From: JACQZO01 sp964512325
GTDB lineage: Bacteria > Patescibacteriota > Gracilibacteria > RBG-16-42-10
Assembly: GCA_964512325.1 (NCBI GenBank)
Contig: CAZEGN010000003.1
Location: forward strand, 1-64,000
Direction: 5' to 3'
Length of the DNA: 64,000 nt
Shown: in pieces, positions 16,651 to 25,899 of the stretch
Layout: every line of letters begins with the position of its first letter
Numbering within the stretch: position 1 is the stretch's first letter
Made by a program: the position numbers and the translations under genes
Notes under the pieces: model-generated
The model's input: only the letters and a program-made list of their open reading frames with translations
Told to the model about the DNA's origin: nothing
The model's database searches: none

Positions 16651-17765
16651 AAATACTGTTCATTGTAGATTACTATTATCCAGCAATCGGTGGAGCTGAA
16701 ATTCTTTATCAGCATTTAGCGGAAGGGTTGGTCAAACGCGGGCACGAGGTCATAGTTTTGACGCAGATGTCTTCCAATGTGCTTGCGCAAGAGATGGTGA
16801 ATGGTGTCAGTGTGTTTCGGGTGAAAACTTGGCAACGTGCATTATTTCCGTACCAAGCTTTCCGCTTGGCAAAACAACTGTGTCAGGACGCTGATATTAT
16901 TCAAGCTGGTCCCTATGCGGCTGGAGTTTTAGCTGCTCGTTTGCGAAAATTGTGCTCTGCTAAAGTACTCTTAACTGTCTATGAATATTTGGGCACACGT
17001 TGGTTGTCGCTGCGTGCATCAGGCGTAATGGCTTATTTATATGAAAAGTACTTGTTCAGCCATGTGTTTGATTATTATGTGGCAATTTCGGACAGCACTA
17101 GGAGACAGTTGCTTGTTAATAAAATTGCCCCAGTAAAAGTAGGAAAAGTTTATTGTGGGATTGATACTGAGCTATTTAAACCCCAACCAATAAATACTGC
17201 TTTGCGTAAACAGTTAAAGATTGCTACTGAAACCAAAGTTTTTTTGTATGCAGGTAGGAGTGGTATTACGAAGGGGATATGGGTTTTGCTCCAAACTATA
17301 AAGAAGCTGCGAGACTTGAAGTCGGCAATGCTTAGTTCTGAAATGCAGTTTGTATTTATTTTGGGCAAGCATCCTATTACTGAGTACGAACGTATCAGAG
17401 CTTTTATTCAGACACATGCTTTGGAGAGCTTGATAATTGTGCTTGATTCCGTACCAAGAAATCAATTGCCGCAGTATATCGCCATTGCAAATACAGTGAT
17501 TATACCTTCCCTAACTGAAGGTTTTGGTTTTTTTGCGGCTGAAGTTTCGGCAATGCAGATACCGTTAATAGTCAGCAAGGTCGATGCTTTACCTGAAGTT
17601 GTGAGCGGAAAAGCAATTTTTATTGAACCTGGTAATAGTGATGATATGCTGAGAGCGGTCATAGAAGGTGCTCATGACAGGTTTTTAAAAATTCCTCCCA
17701 AGCACTTTTCTTGGGAAAACACGTGTGTGTCTTATGAACAACTCTATAAAAACTTACGTGCTTAA
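16647..17765 (+). CDS. GT4 family glycosyltransferase
   Basis: A 372-residue retaining GT-B enzyme. The N-terminal domain opens with ILFIVDYYYPAIGGAEILYQHL (in parts, the GGAE donor loop is typical), and the C-terminal domain has FLYAGRSGITKGIWVLL and the nucleotide-sugar motif SLTEGFGFFAAEVSAM (about 286-301, the EGFGxxxxE pattern) followed by VVSGKAIFIEPGN. It should act at the inner membrane on a lipid-linked chain in the cytoplasm. Donor and linkage cannot be read out. It overlaps the upstream gene by 4 nt. Confidence 0.88.
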   Translation: MKILFIVDYYYPAIGGAEILYQHLAEGLVKRGHEVIVLTQMSSNVLAQEMVNGVSVFRVKTWQRALFPYQAFRLAKQLCQDADIIQAGPYAAGVLAARLRKLCSAKVLLTVYEYLGTRWLSLRASGVMAYLYEKYLFSHVFDYYVAISDSTRRQLLVNKIAPVKVGKVYCGIDTELFKPQPINTALRKQLKIATETKVFLYAGRSGITKGIWVLLQTIKKLRDLKSAMLSSEMQFVFILGKHPITEYERIRAFIQTHALESLIIVLDSVPRNQLPQYIAIANTVIIPSLTEGFGFFAAEVSAMQIPLIVSKVDALPEVVSGKAIFIEPGNSDDMLRAVIEGAHDRFLKIPPKHFSWENTCVSYEQLYKNLRA

Positions 17766-17770
17766 TATAT

Positions 17771-18907
17771 ATGCGTGTTGCAATCATTGCGGATCCAATT
17801 GATGAACAGTATGCCGGGGTTCATATTTATGCCAGGGAGGTCATTAGTTCTTTGCTTAGGCATGATACCCATAACCAGTATGTGTTTATCCACACTAAGG
17901 AAAATCCTTTTTTTGATGGCACAGAGCATTATATTATTCCGAACAACCGCTCTGTTTTAGGATATGCTGGGTTTCGGCTGTTTTATTTTGTGCCAAAACT
18001 TATTCGCAAGCTAAAGGTGGATGCTGTATGGGATATGGGACATTCAGGGCCATTCAATCTGCCTAGACGCATAAAACGTATAAACACCATTCATGACTTG
18101 ACGCCTGTTCTGATGCCAGAGATGCATACAAAAGCGAGTGCTGTTATCCATAAGCTTTTTTTGCCTTTTATTACTAAGAGGTCGGATTTGCTGATCACAT
18201 ATTCTCGCAGTACTGCCAAGGACTTGTGCCGCCTCTATCCTTGGTCAAAAGACAAAGTGACTATGATACCTCTGGGAAAAGATAGCATGTTCGTACCGAA
18301 CTCAAATCAAAAAGTATTGGCTACTTATCACATAAAGTCGCCATACTTTCTGTATATTGGGACTTTGGAACCGCGTAAAAATGTACTTTTATTAATAGAA
18401 GCTTATGACTTATGGCGGGCACAGTGTGCTAAGAGTGGTGATGAGAATCAGCAGAAGTTTCAATTGGTCTTGGCAGGAAAAAAAGGATGGAAATATGAAG
18501 CTACTTTAAAACGGATAGAGGAATCACCTTATCGTGACGATATTATATTAACCGATTACGTAAAGCGGGAGGATATGCCTGCTTTGTATACACAAGCAGA
18601 GATATTTATTTTCCCGAGCATATATGAAGGCTTTGGTTTGCCCCTTTTGGAGGCAATGGCTTGCGGGGCAGTCTGTATTAGTTCAAATGCTTCAAGTTTA
18701 CCCGAGGTTGGGGGAGAGGCTGTATTATATGTAAATCCCTATAAACCTCATGAATTAGCACTCGCGATGCATAGTCTTGTAAAGGATAAGGTCCTGTATC
18801 AGCGGATGAGGCAAGCTGCTCTGGCTCAAGCAAGATTGTTTTCATGGGATGAGTATGCTAAATCAATTATGACTTTGTTCCACAAACTAGAAGATGAAAA
18901 GAAATAA
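17771..18907 (+). CDS. GT4 family glycosyltransferase (mannosyl/rhamnosyl-type)
   Basis: A 378-residue GT-B enzyme. Motifs are VWDMGHSGPFNLP in the N-domain, TIHDLTPVLMPEMH, YIGTLEPRKNVLLLIEAY (about 195-212) and the donor site IYEGFGLPLLEAMACG (about 280-295), then LPEVGGEAVLYVNP. The LEPRKN and EGFGLPLLEAMACG pair is typical for WbpZ/WbdA-like enzymes that use GDP-mannose or GDP-rhamnose. With gmd and rmd downstream, GDP-D-rhamnose is a plausible donor. It overlaps wzm by 14 nt. Confidence 0.88.
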   Translation: MRVAIIADPIDEQYAGVHIYAREVISSLLRHDTHNQYVFIHTKENPFFDGTEHYIIPNNRSVLGYAGFRLFYFVPKLIRKLKVDAVWDMGHSGPFNLPRRIKRINTIHDLTPVLMPEMHTKASAVIHKLFLPFITKRSDLLITYSRSTAKDLCRLYPWSKDKVTMIPLGKDSMFVPNSNQKVLATYHIKSPYFLYIGTLEPRKNVLLLIEAYDLWRAQCAKSGDENQQKFQLVLAGKKGWKYEATLKRIEESPYRDDIILTDYVKREDMPALYTQAEIFIFPSIYEGFGLPLLEAMACGAVCISSNASSLPEVGGEAVLYVNPYKPHELALAMHSLVKDKVLYQRMRQAALAQARLFSWDEYAKSIMTLFHKLEDEKK

Positions 18908-19655
18908 TTTTTGGCAATTGCTATGGGTGATCGCTGCCAATGATTTTAAGCTGCGATATTATGGTTCTTATTTAGGATATCTCTGGTCACTGCTCAAGCC
19001 ATTGTCGCTTTTTGGAGTAATGTGGTTTGTTTTTTCTACATTTGTGCGTTGGGATATTCCAAATTATCAGCTTTATTTGCTGTTGGGCATTATGATCTGG
19101 AACTTTTTTACAGAATCTACGACGGTAGGGTTAGCTTCATTGGCCACTAAAGTAGGTATCATTAAAAAGGTTTATTTCCCTCGTGTCATTGTAGTCTTAG
19201 CTTCTACGGTCAGTGCCTTTATCGGTTTGTTTTTTAATCTCTTGGTGTTTTTGATTTTTGCTTTTTTAGCAGGATTACCATTTAACGCTTGTATGCTCTT
19301 GTTTGTGTCTATGCTTGTACCATTATATGTCTTCTGTATGGGAATATCTTTGGCATTGGCAGGGCTTTATATCAAATTTCGTGATATTAATCAGGTCTGG
19401 GAGGTCTTGCTGCAAATTGGTTTTTGGCTAGCACCAATTGTGTATCCTTTGCATTTTGTGCCAGAAAGGTACCAATTTGTTTTATTGCTCAATCCTATTA
19501 CAGGCATTATTCAGTATTCACGCTTGTTTCTCATTGAAGGACAATTGCCGAGTTTTATTGGTTTTCTGTATGTTTATTTAGCCGCAATCACTGCCTTTAT
19601 GATTGGCTGGTTTGTTTTCAATCATTTCGAGCCTCGGGCGGCGGAAGAACTTTAG
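18894..19655 (+). CDS. wzm: ABC-2 polysaccharide exporter permease
   Basis: A 253-residue inner-membrane protein with six helices of the Wzm/TagG type. The N-terminal cytoplasmic segment FKLRYYGSYLGYLWSLLKP is the family signature, followed by MIWNFFTESTTVGLASL and the helical hairpin FRDINQVWEVLLQIGFWLAPIVYP (in parts). It pairs with the ATPase 6 nt downstream to export a finished lipid-linked polysaccharide. It is the most frequent position for Wzm to precede Wzt. Confidence 0.92.
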   Translation: MKRNNFWQLLWVIAANDFKLRYYGSYLGYLWSLLKPLSLFGVMWFVFSTFVRWDIPNYQLYLLLGIMIWNFFTESTTVGLASLATKVGIIKKVYFPRVIVVLASTVSAFIGLFFNLLVFLIFAFLAGLPFNACMLLFVSMLVPLYVFCMGISLALAGLYIKFRDINQVWEVLLQIGFWLAPIVYPLHFVPERYQFVLLLNPITGIIQYSRLFLIEGQLPSFIGFLYVYLAAITAFMIGWFVFNHFEPRAAEEL

Positions 19656-19661
19656 CGCTTT

Positions 19662-20891
19662 ATGAAAAACTTGAAGAAACTAGCACAACGAAAAAAACAA
19701 CGTCTACCGGAACAGCCGGTCGTGATTAGTGTTAAGCATCTGACGAAAACGTTTATTGTGCCCACAGAAAAACGCAATACCCTAAAGGATACCTTATTTA
19801 ATTTGCATCGTCGTAATCCTAAGCGACAGTTTAAGGTTCTCAATAATATTGATTTCTCGGTAAAAAAAGGTGAATTCTTTGGGATTATTGGAAGAAATGG
19901 CTCAGGCAAATCAACTTTATTAAAGATTTTAGCGAAGATTTATAAGCCCGACAAAGGCAGCTTGGTAAAAATTGATGGTTTGATTTCACCATTTTTAGAA
20001 TTGGGGGTGGGGTTTAACCCCGAAATGACAGCCAGAGAAAATGTTTATCTAAATGCTGCTATTTTAGGACTTGCTAAAGCTGAAATCGATAGGCGTTTTG
20101 ACGAGATTATCGCTTTTGCTGAGTTGGAAGCATTTGTGGATCAGAAGCTGAAGTTTTTCTCTAGTGGTATGCAGGTGCGTTTAGCTTTTGCAGTAGCAAT
20201 TCAAGCTGATACCGATATTATTTTGCTCGATGAAGTGCTGGCGGTGGGGGATGCTAGCTTTCAACAGAAGTGTTTAGATGTTTTTAGAAAGTTCAAAAAG
20301 TGCGGGAAAACAATTGTGTTTGTTTCTCATGATTTAGGTGTGATTCGTCAGTTTTGCAATCGCGTATTATATTTGAAGGATGGTAAAGTCGAAATGATCG
20401 GAGACTCAAATGAAGTTGTCGATCGCTATCTTTATACCGATGTGAATTCTAGGGAAAGTACGCCAGATGGTACTGGGAATGATGGTGTAGATAAGCCTAT
20501 CGAAATTACCAAGGTTGAGTTTATTGATAGATTTGGTCATAATAATAAAACTTTTATTTCAGGAGATGCTTTTACAATTAAACTTCATTATCGAAAGGTT
20601 GATAAACATCTTGCTGCTCCTGTTTTAGGAATTGCAATTTATAGTGATGATAATGGCTTAGTTTATGGAACGAATACTCATTTGCAGGGGAAAAGATTAT
20701 TCTTAGGAGATCAAGGAGTCTTGGATCTTGTTTGTCCTAAATTGCCGGTTATTCAAGGAAAGTTTTTGTTGACACTTGCATTTCACCACGTCAATGGCAC
20801 TGTTTATGACTGGCAAGATAAAAAGTTCGTTTTTTATGTACAAAAGTGTAACAATGATGAAGGTTTAATTGCCTTTGAATTTCAGCTTTGA
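19662..20891 (+). CDS. wzt: ABC polysaccharide exporter ATPase with carbohydrate-binding tail
   Basis: A 409-residue protein. The ATPase part has Walker A GIIGRNGSGKSTLLKIL (about 71-87), the signature FFSSGMQVRLAFAVAIQ (about 164-180; FSSGM, the Wzt form), Walker B IILLDEVLAVGD and the switch HDLGV. After about residue 265 comes a Wzt_C-like beta-sandwich domain (KPIEITKVEFIDRFG up to FVFYVQK). In E. coli O8/O9a and Raoultella O2a-type systems such domains bind the terminal residue of the chain and gate export. So the exported polymer probably carries a terminal cap, and the methyltransferase at 22951 is the natural candidate to add it. Confidence 0.92.
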   Translation: MKNLKKLAQRKKQRLPEQPVVISVKHLTKTFIVPTEKRNTLKDTLFNLHRRNPKRQFKVLNNIDFSVKKGEFFGIIGRNGSGKSTLLKILAKIYKPDKGSLVKIDGLISPFLELGVGFNPEMTARENVYLNAAILGLAKAEIDRRFDEIIAFAELEAFVDQKLKFFSSGMQVRLAFAVAIQADTDIILLDEVLAVGDASFQQKCLDVFRKFKKCGKTIVFVSHDLGVIRQFCNRVLYLKDGKVEMIGDSNEVVDRYLYTDVNSRESTPDGTGNDGVDKPIEITKVEFIDRFGHNNKTFISGDAFTIKLHYRKVDKHLAAPVLGIAIYSDDNGLVYGTNTHLQGKRLFLGDQGVLDLVCPKLPVIQGKFLLTLAFHHVNGTVYDWQDKKFVFYVQKCNNDEGLIAFEFQL

Positions 20892-20986
20892 TGACACGAT
20901 GATTTGTTGTTAATAAGAAAGATCATTGCTTGATTTGATTTTTCAAACATATCAATGAATAATAGGTGCACATTTGGCACGAAATT

Positions 20987-21901
20987 ATGAGGGTTCTAGT
21001 TACTGGTGCTGGCGGATTTGTTGGACACTATCTATGTCCATATTTGCGAGATCAAGGTAATGATGTTTGGGGGATTGGAGATCAACCCGATCCTCTGGAT
21101 CGCTATATTGTTGCTAGTGTGTTAGACAAAGAAATGATGTGTCAGATTGTCCAACAGATTCAACCGGAGTTGGTTTTTCATCTTGCCGGTTTTTCTTCTG
21201 TTAAAAAAAGTTTCTTGGAGGCTGAATTAACTCAGCAAATTAATGTAGAAGGGACAAGAAATGTTGTGAGTGCCTTACAAAAGTTTGTTCCTCAGGCCAG
21301 ACTTTTATATGTGTCGTCAGCAGTCATATATGGTGTTTCGGCTAAAGCTTCTATTTCTGAGGATGAGCCTGTGCGGCCTAATTCACCATATGCTCAGTCT
21401 CGAGTTGATGCAGAAGGGTTGTTGCAAGACTATGAATTGCCTTGGATAATCGCTCGTAGTTTTAATCATACTGGTCCGGGGCAAAATGAGGAGTTTGTTT
21501 TGTCTGATTGGTGTAAACAAGCCGCTGCTATTGAGTTGGGTTTACAAGAGCCTATTATTAGAGTGGGAAATATTGAATCGGTAAGAGATTTTATGGATGT
21601 GAGAGATATTGTGAAAATGTATCATCAGTTGCTCTTAAATGGACAGGTGCACAGCATTTACAATGTGGGGAGTGGTATAGGGTACCAGTTGGGGGATTTA
21701 TTAGATAAAATAATTTCATTTGCTACTGTTCCAATACAAATTTTCATTGATCAAGAAAAAGTACGATCACAAGATACAACTTTGTTAGTTGCAGATATTA
21801 GCAAATTGTCTAATATCATAGGGCCTTGTCCTCTGGAATATTCTATTGAGCTTACTTTAAGAGATATTTTGGATTATTGGAGGCGAAAACTAAAAGGATA
21901 A
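20987..21901 (+). CDS. rmd: GDP-6-deoxy-D-lyxo-4-hexulose (GDP-4-keto-6-deoxymannose) reductase-like
   Basis: An extended SDR of 304 residues from ATG 20987 (a GTG at 20966 would add 7 residues before the Rossmann start MRVLVTGAGGFVG). It probably reduces GDP-4-dehydro-6-deoxy-D-mannose to GDP-D-rhamnose. Support: FHLAGFSSVKKSF, VSSAVIYG, the Rmd-type SFNHTGPGQNEEFVLSDW (about 157-174) and RDFMDVRDIV. It directly precedes gmd. One catalytic oddity: the YxxxK motif reads YAQSR, with Arg for the usual Lys. GDP-L-fucose synthase or an epimerase is less likely. Confidence 0.82.
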   Translation: MRVLVTGAGGFVGHYLCPYLRDQGNDVWGIGDQPDPLDRYIVASVLDKEMMCQIVQQIQPELVFHLAGFSSVKKSFLEAELTQQINVEGTRNVVSALQKFVPQARLLYVSSAVIYGVSAKASISEDEPVRPNSPYAQSRVDAEGLLQDYELPWIIARSFNHTGPGQNEEFVLSDWCKQAAAIELGLQEPIIRVGNIESVRDFMDVRDIVKMYHQLLLNGQVHSIYNVGSGIGYQLGDLLDKIISFATVPIQIFIDQEKVRSQDTTLLVADISKLSNIIGPCPLEYSIELTLRDILDYWRRKLKG

Positions 21902-21916
21902 TTGCGATTATTATTT

Positions 21917-22954
21917 ATGAAGAAAGCTCTTATAACCGGCATAACAGGCCAGGATGGATCATATTTAACTGAGTTGCTTTTGGAAAAGGGCTATGAAGTG
22001 CACGGACTGATCAGGAGGACGAGCACGATCACTACGGGGCGTATAGATCATTTATATAATGATCCTGCTATATATAACGTGAAGTTATTTCTGCATTATG
22101 GCGATTTGAGTGACAGCAGTAATTTATCGCGCTTGTTAGCCAAGTTGCAGCCAGATGAAATTTACCACTTGGGCGCTCAAAGTCATGTGCGAGTAAGCTT
22201 TGATATTCCTGAATATACTGCTGATGTGGTTGGTTTGGGTACTTTGCGTTTATTAGATGCTATTCGAGAAAATGGTTTACGGTCTAGATTCTACCAAGCT
22301 TCTTCTTCTGAAATGTACGGCAAAGTGCAGGAAATACCGCAGAAAGAAACAACCCCTTTTTATCCAAGATCTCCTTATGCCTGTGCCAAGCTGTATGCTT
22401 ATTGGATTACCAAGAATTATCGCGAAAGTTATAATTTGTTTGCTTGTAATGGCATTTTGTTTAACCATGAATCAGAGCGTCGTGGGGAAACTTTTGTTAC
22501 TAGAAAGATCACTCGAGGTTTAGCTAGAATCAAGGCTGGTATTGATTCTAAGTTGTACTTGGGAAATCTTAATAGTGTTCGGGACTGGGGACATGCACAG
22601 GATTATATCGAGGCAATGTGGCTAATGCTGCAACAGCCTCAAGCAGATGACTATGTTATTGCCACTGGACAAACTCACACTGTGCGTGAATTTGTGGTAG
22701 AAGCAGCTAGGCTGTTAGGCATGGATTTGGTGTGGGAGGGAAGTGATCTTGCAGAAAAAGGCATAGATCGCAATACAGGAAAGGTAATTGTGGAAATTGA
22801 TGCTCGCTATTTTAGGCCAGCTGAAGTTGACTTGCTCGTTGGTGACTATAGTAAAGCAAAGGCTCAACTTGGTTGGTCACCCAAGACAGATTTTTCTACT
22901 TTAGTGAAACGAATGGTGAAGCATGATTTGGAATTAGTTGGACTTACACTATGA
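21917..22954 (+). CDS. gmd: GDP-mannose 4,6-dehydratase
   Basis: Gmd turns GDP-D-mannose into GDP-4-dehydro-6-deoxy-D-mannose with tightly bound NADP. I start at ATG 21917 (345 residues, MKKALITGITGQDGSYL); an upstream TTG at 21902 adds five unlikely residues. Clear signatures are the ITGQDGSYLTELLLEKGYEVHG nucleotide loop (in parts), RIDHLY, GAQSHVRVSF, ASSSEMYG, SPYACAKLYAYW with the YxxxK pair, FNHESERRGETFVTRKI (in parts) and LGNLNSVRDWGHAQDY. The 4-nt overlap with the next gene means coupled translation. GDP-mannose supply genes (manC, manB) are not in the window. Confidence 0.95.
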   Translation: MKKALITGITGQDGSYLTELLLEKGYEVHGLIRRTSTITTGRIDHLYNDPAIYNVKLFLHYGDLSDSSNLSRLLAKLQPDEIYHLGAQSHVRVSFDIPEYTADVVGLGTLRLLDAIRENGLRSRFYQASSSEMYGKVQEIPQKETTPFYPRSPYACAKLYAYWITKNYRESYNLFACNGILFNHESERRGETFVTRKITRGLARIKAGIDSKLYLGNLNSVRDWGHAQDYIEAMWLMLQQPQADDYVIATGQTHTVREFVVEAARLLGMDLVWEGSDLAEKGIDRNTGKVIVEIDARYFRPAEVDLLVGDYSKAKAQLGWSPKTDFSTLVKRMVKHDLELVGLTL

Positions 22955-23835
22955 TAAAGTCATTTGTACATACGATTCGGTCACTTTTAGGCAGAATCTA
23001 TTTGGCTTTGCGACTGTCTCTGAGTACTAATAGAAAACGGCTACGCCACATTGAGAAGTTTCACGTAATTGTTAGTGATGTGGTAAATACGACAGTGGAG
23101 CGGGTCGATCACAATGAAACAGAGATATTGTTGCTGCAGCACAAGTTGCGTAAATTGGAGCAGTTTGTTCATTATAATCAATCAAAAGCTGAGCTACAGG
23201 ATAAGCTTGCGCAATTGCCTGAGGTGAATTATGTAGATTTTGAAAATGCTTTTCGCGGTAGCGAAGAGCTTATTAGAGAGAGACAAAGTGTCTATATCGG
23301 TTTTTTTGAAAATTGCCAGAATGTGTTAGATATTGGTTGTGGGCGCGGTGAATTTTTGACACTGCTAGCCGAAAAGCAGATTGATGCTGCTGGTATAGAG
23401 CTAGATGCCAATATGTGCGCCTACTGTGCTAAAAAAGGATTAAAGGTAATTTGCGGTGATGCGTTTGAATACTTGGTGGCCACAGAGGATGACAGTCTGG
23501 GTGGAGTTTTTTCCGCTCAGGTGATTGAGCATTTGGAGTTTCTACAATTGCAGAATTTGCTCTGCTTATTGCAGCGCAAGCTTACCCCGGGGAAAAAACT
23601 TGTACTTGAAACAGTAAATCCACTTTGTCCGCAGGCCTATCAGCACTTTTATACAGACTTAACCCATCAGAAGCCGCTCTTTCCAGAGGTGGTGACGTTT
23701 ATCGCTCAATCGTTTGGGCTTAAGCGTTTGAATTGTCTTTTTCGTACTCCAATTGTGCCCGATATACCAGATGTTGAAACTGATACTGCAAAAGCGCATT
23801 TATATGGGGATTATGCTTTAGTTTTTGAAAAATAA
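22951..23835 (+). CDS. Class I SAM methyltransferase with N-terminal coiled coil
   Basis: A 294-residue protein. Residues about 25-95 (RLRHIEKFHVIVSDV, then ETEILLLQHKLRKLEQ) look like a coiled coil. From about 118 a methyltransferase follows: CQNVLDIGCGRGEFLTLLAE (SAM loop, about 123-142), GIELDAN (acidic end of beta2) and GGVFSAQVIEHLEFLQL (post-II). Its domain order and its neighbourhood (Wzm, Wzt with a binding tail, GTs) recall WbdD-type chain-terminating methyltransferases whose coiled coil sets chain length. There is no kinase domain here, and the acceptor is unknown, so the role as polysaccharide cap is inferred. Confidence 0.8.
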   Translation: MIKSFVHTIRSLLGRIYLALRLSLSTNRKRLRHIEKFHVIVSDVVNTTVERVDHNETEILLLQHKLRKLEQFVHYNQSKAELQDKLAQLPEVNYVDFENAFRGSEELIRERQSVYIGFFENCQNVLDIGCGRGEFLTLLAEKQIDAAGIELDANMCAYCAKKGLKVICGDAFEYLVATEDDSLGGVFSAQVIEHLEFLQLQNLLCLLQRKLTPGKKLVLETVNPLCPQAYQHFYTDLTHQKPLFPEVVTFIAQSFGLKRLNCLFRTPIVPDIPDVETDTAKAHLYGDYALVFEK

Positions 23836-23838
23836 CTT

Positions 23839-25899
23839 ATGAGGATTGGTATAAACCTCACTCACTTGAATCCAGGCGTAAATGGCGGCATTGAGCATTG
23901 TATTCGTGCTTGGATACATCACTTTCCGCTTGTTGCACCGCAGCATACATATGTGCTTTTCGGTCATGAAAAAGTTTTGAAAACAATTGATGATGCTGAG
24001 CAATATGAGTTGGTGTCAGTCCCTTTTTGGTTGGAGAACTTAACGGCACTTTCGCAGTACTTGACTAAGATTATTCCCGAGTCGGCGATTGATGTGTGGT
24101 GGAGTCCGCTTATGGTGCTTGATCCACTTGATCTTTCCATTCCATCGGCTTTTGTGCTGGCAGATATGCAGCATGAATATTATCCCCAGTTTTTTTCAGA
24201 AGAAGAACTAACCTGGCGTCGTCAGCAAATTGCTCTTTCCGCAGAGAAGGCGAACTTGATTATTACTATTTCTCACGATGCTAAAAAAGATATTTGTCAC
24301 TTTCTGCAGCAGCCTGCTGATAAGGTGATCGTCGCTCATTTGGATTGTGAGCAGTGGTTCTTTGGGCCTCATACTACTCAGCGTGAAAAAGAAGTTAAAG
24401 CGAAGTACACTTTGCCTGATGATTATCTATTTTTCCCAGCAAATACTTGGCCGCATAAGAATCATATTAATTTGCTGAAGGCATTTAGTTTTTTGAAGAA
24501 AGTTTACCCCAAATTACACCTCGTCTTTACTGGAGCGGCAAGCAATGCCCATCAGGATATTAAAGACTACATAGAAAAAAATGATTTGGCAGAGAAAGTT
24601 TTTTATTTGGGCCATATCGCTCGAGAAGACATGCCCTATATTTATCGCAATGCCAAAATGCTTGTATTTGCCTCTTTGTTTGAGGGATTTGGTATCCCTT
24701 TGGTAGAGGCAATGCGTTCGGATTGTCCTATTGTCGCCTCAAATGTTACTAGTATTCCAGAGATTGTTGGGGATGCCGCTCTTTATGTTGACCCTAAGAA
24801 TCCTTTAGACATAGCTTCAAAGGTAAGCCAATTGCTCGATGATAAAAGTTTGGCAAAAGGTTTGGTACGAAAGGGACATGAGGTAGCTAAACAGTTTTCT
24901 TATGCCAAGTCAGCACTTTTGATTATTTCTCAATTAGAGCAGCTACTTACCACGCGCTGGCATGGGAGAGAAAATGCTTTCTTACCGTCATCACCTGAGC
25001 AACCTCTTGTTAGCATAATTACGCCCTCGTATAATCAGGGACAATTTATTGAAGAGACGATAAAGAGTGTTATTGGTCAGACTTATAAAAACATTGAATA
25101 TATTATTGTGGATGGCGGCTCAAGAGATAAAAGTGTGTCTATTATCCAGAAATATGCTGATCTCTATCCTAATCAGATACAGTGGGTGTCAGAAAAGGAT
25201 AGGGGGCAAACCGATGCAATTAATAAAGGGTTGCGGCGTGCAAAGGGAGATATTGTGGCTTGGTTAAATTCGGATGATGTTTATAATCTAGAAGCTGTAG
25301 AAAAGGTTGTCGACTTTTTCAAAAAAAATCCTGCTGTCGCTTTTGTTCATGGTCAAGGACACCATATAGGCAAGGAGGGTGTTTTTATTGAGCCATATCC
25401 TTCTCACGCGTGCGATTTTTGCTCTCTGCATGCAACCTGTCCAATTTGTCAGCCCACGACATTCTGGCGACGTAATGTGCTTGATACAATTGGATATTTG
25501 AATGATGAACTCAATTTTGCAATGGATTATGATTATTGGATTAGAGTAAGCAAATTGTTTCAATTAGGATTTATCTCAGAACACCTGGCAAGTACTCGTT
25601 TGTATGATGAGACCAAGACTTTAGGTCAGCGTCATAAGGTTCATAAAGAGATATTGACAGTAGTTAAGAGGCATTATGGTACTGTTCATGCAAACTGGAT
25701 TTATGCTTATGCCCACACCTATCCCCTCATTGTTCATAATGATCGCAAGGGGATTCTAAAAAATATTGGTTTTGCAATCATGCTTTCTTGGTATTCGGCA
25801 ATAAACTTTGTGCGTTTTAATCATCGTATCCCCTTAAGTAGCATTCGGCTATTTCTGGGATGGGTGAGTGCTGCTGGTTTTCCTAATAAGAAAAGATGA
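23839..25899 (+). CDS. Fused GT4-GT2 bifunctional glycosyltransferase
   Basis: A 686-residue fusion. Residues 1-375 are GT-B: LNPGVNGGIEHCIRAW at the start, NTWPHKNHINLLKAF and SLFEGFGIPLVEAMRS (about 280-295). Residues about 388-686 are a GT-A GT2 domain with SIITPSYNQGQFIEETIKSV, YIIVDGGSRDKS and the metal motif AWLNSDDVYN (about 474-483), then PTTFWRRNVLDTIGYLNDE. Between those lies a Cys cluster CDFCSLHATCPICQ that may bind metal or form disulfides. Such a fusion would add two different linkages in turn to one chain. It starts 3 nt after the methyltransferase and overlaps the next gene by 4 nt. Confidence 0.9.
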   Translation: MRIGINLTHLNPGVNGGIEHCIRAWIHHFPLVAPQHTYVLFGHEKVLKTIDDAEQYELVSVPFWLENLTALSQYLTKIIPESAIDVWWSPLMVLDPLDLSIPSAFVLADMQHEYYPQFFSEEELTWRRQQIALSAEKANLIITISHDAKKDICHFLQQPADKVIVAHLDCEQWFFGPHTTQREKEVKAKYTLPDDYLFFPANTWPHKNHINLLKAFSFLKKVYPKLHLVFTGAASNAHQDIKDYIEKNDLAEKVFYLGHIAREDMPYIYRNAKMLVFASLFEGFGIPLVEAMRSDCPIVASNVTSIPEIVGDAALYVDPKNPLDIASKVSQLLDDKSLAKGLVRKGHEVAKQFSYAKSALLIISQLEQLLTTRWHGRENAFLPSSPEQPLVSIITPSYNQGQFIEETIKSVIGQTYKNIEYIIVDGGSRDKSVSIIQKYADLYPNQIQWVSEKDRGQTDAINKGLRRAKGDIVAWLNSDDVYNLEAVEKVVDFFKKNPAVAFVHGQGHHIGKEGVFIEPYPSHACDFCSLHATCPICQPTTFWRRNVLDTIGYLNDELNFAMDYDYWIRVSKLFQLGFISEHLASTRLYDETKTLGQRHKVHKEILTVVKRHYGTVHANWIYAYAHTYPLIVHNDRKGILKNIGFAIMLSWYSAINFVRFNHRIPLSSIRLFLGWVSAAGFPNKKR

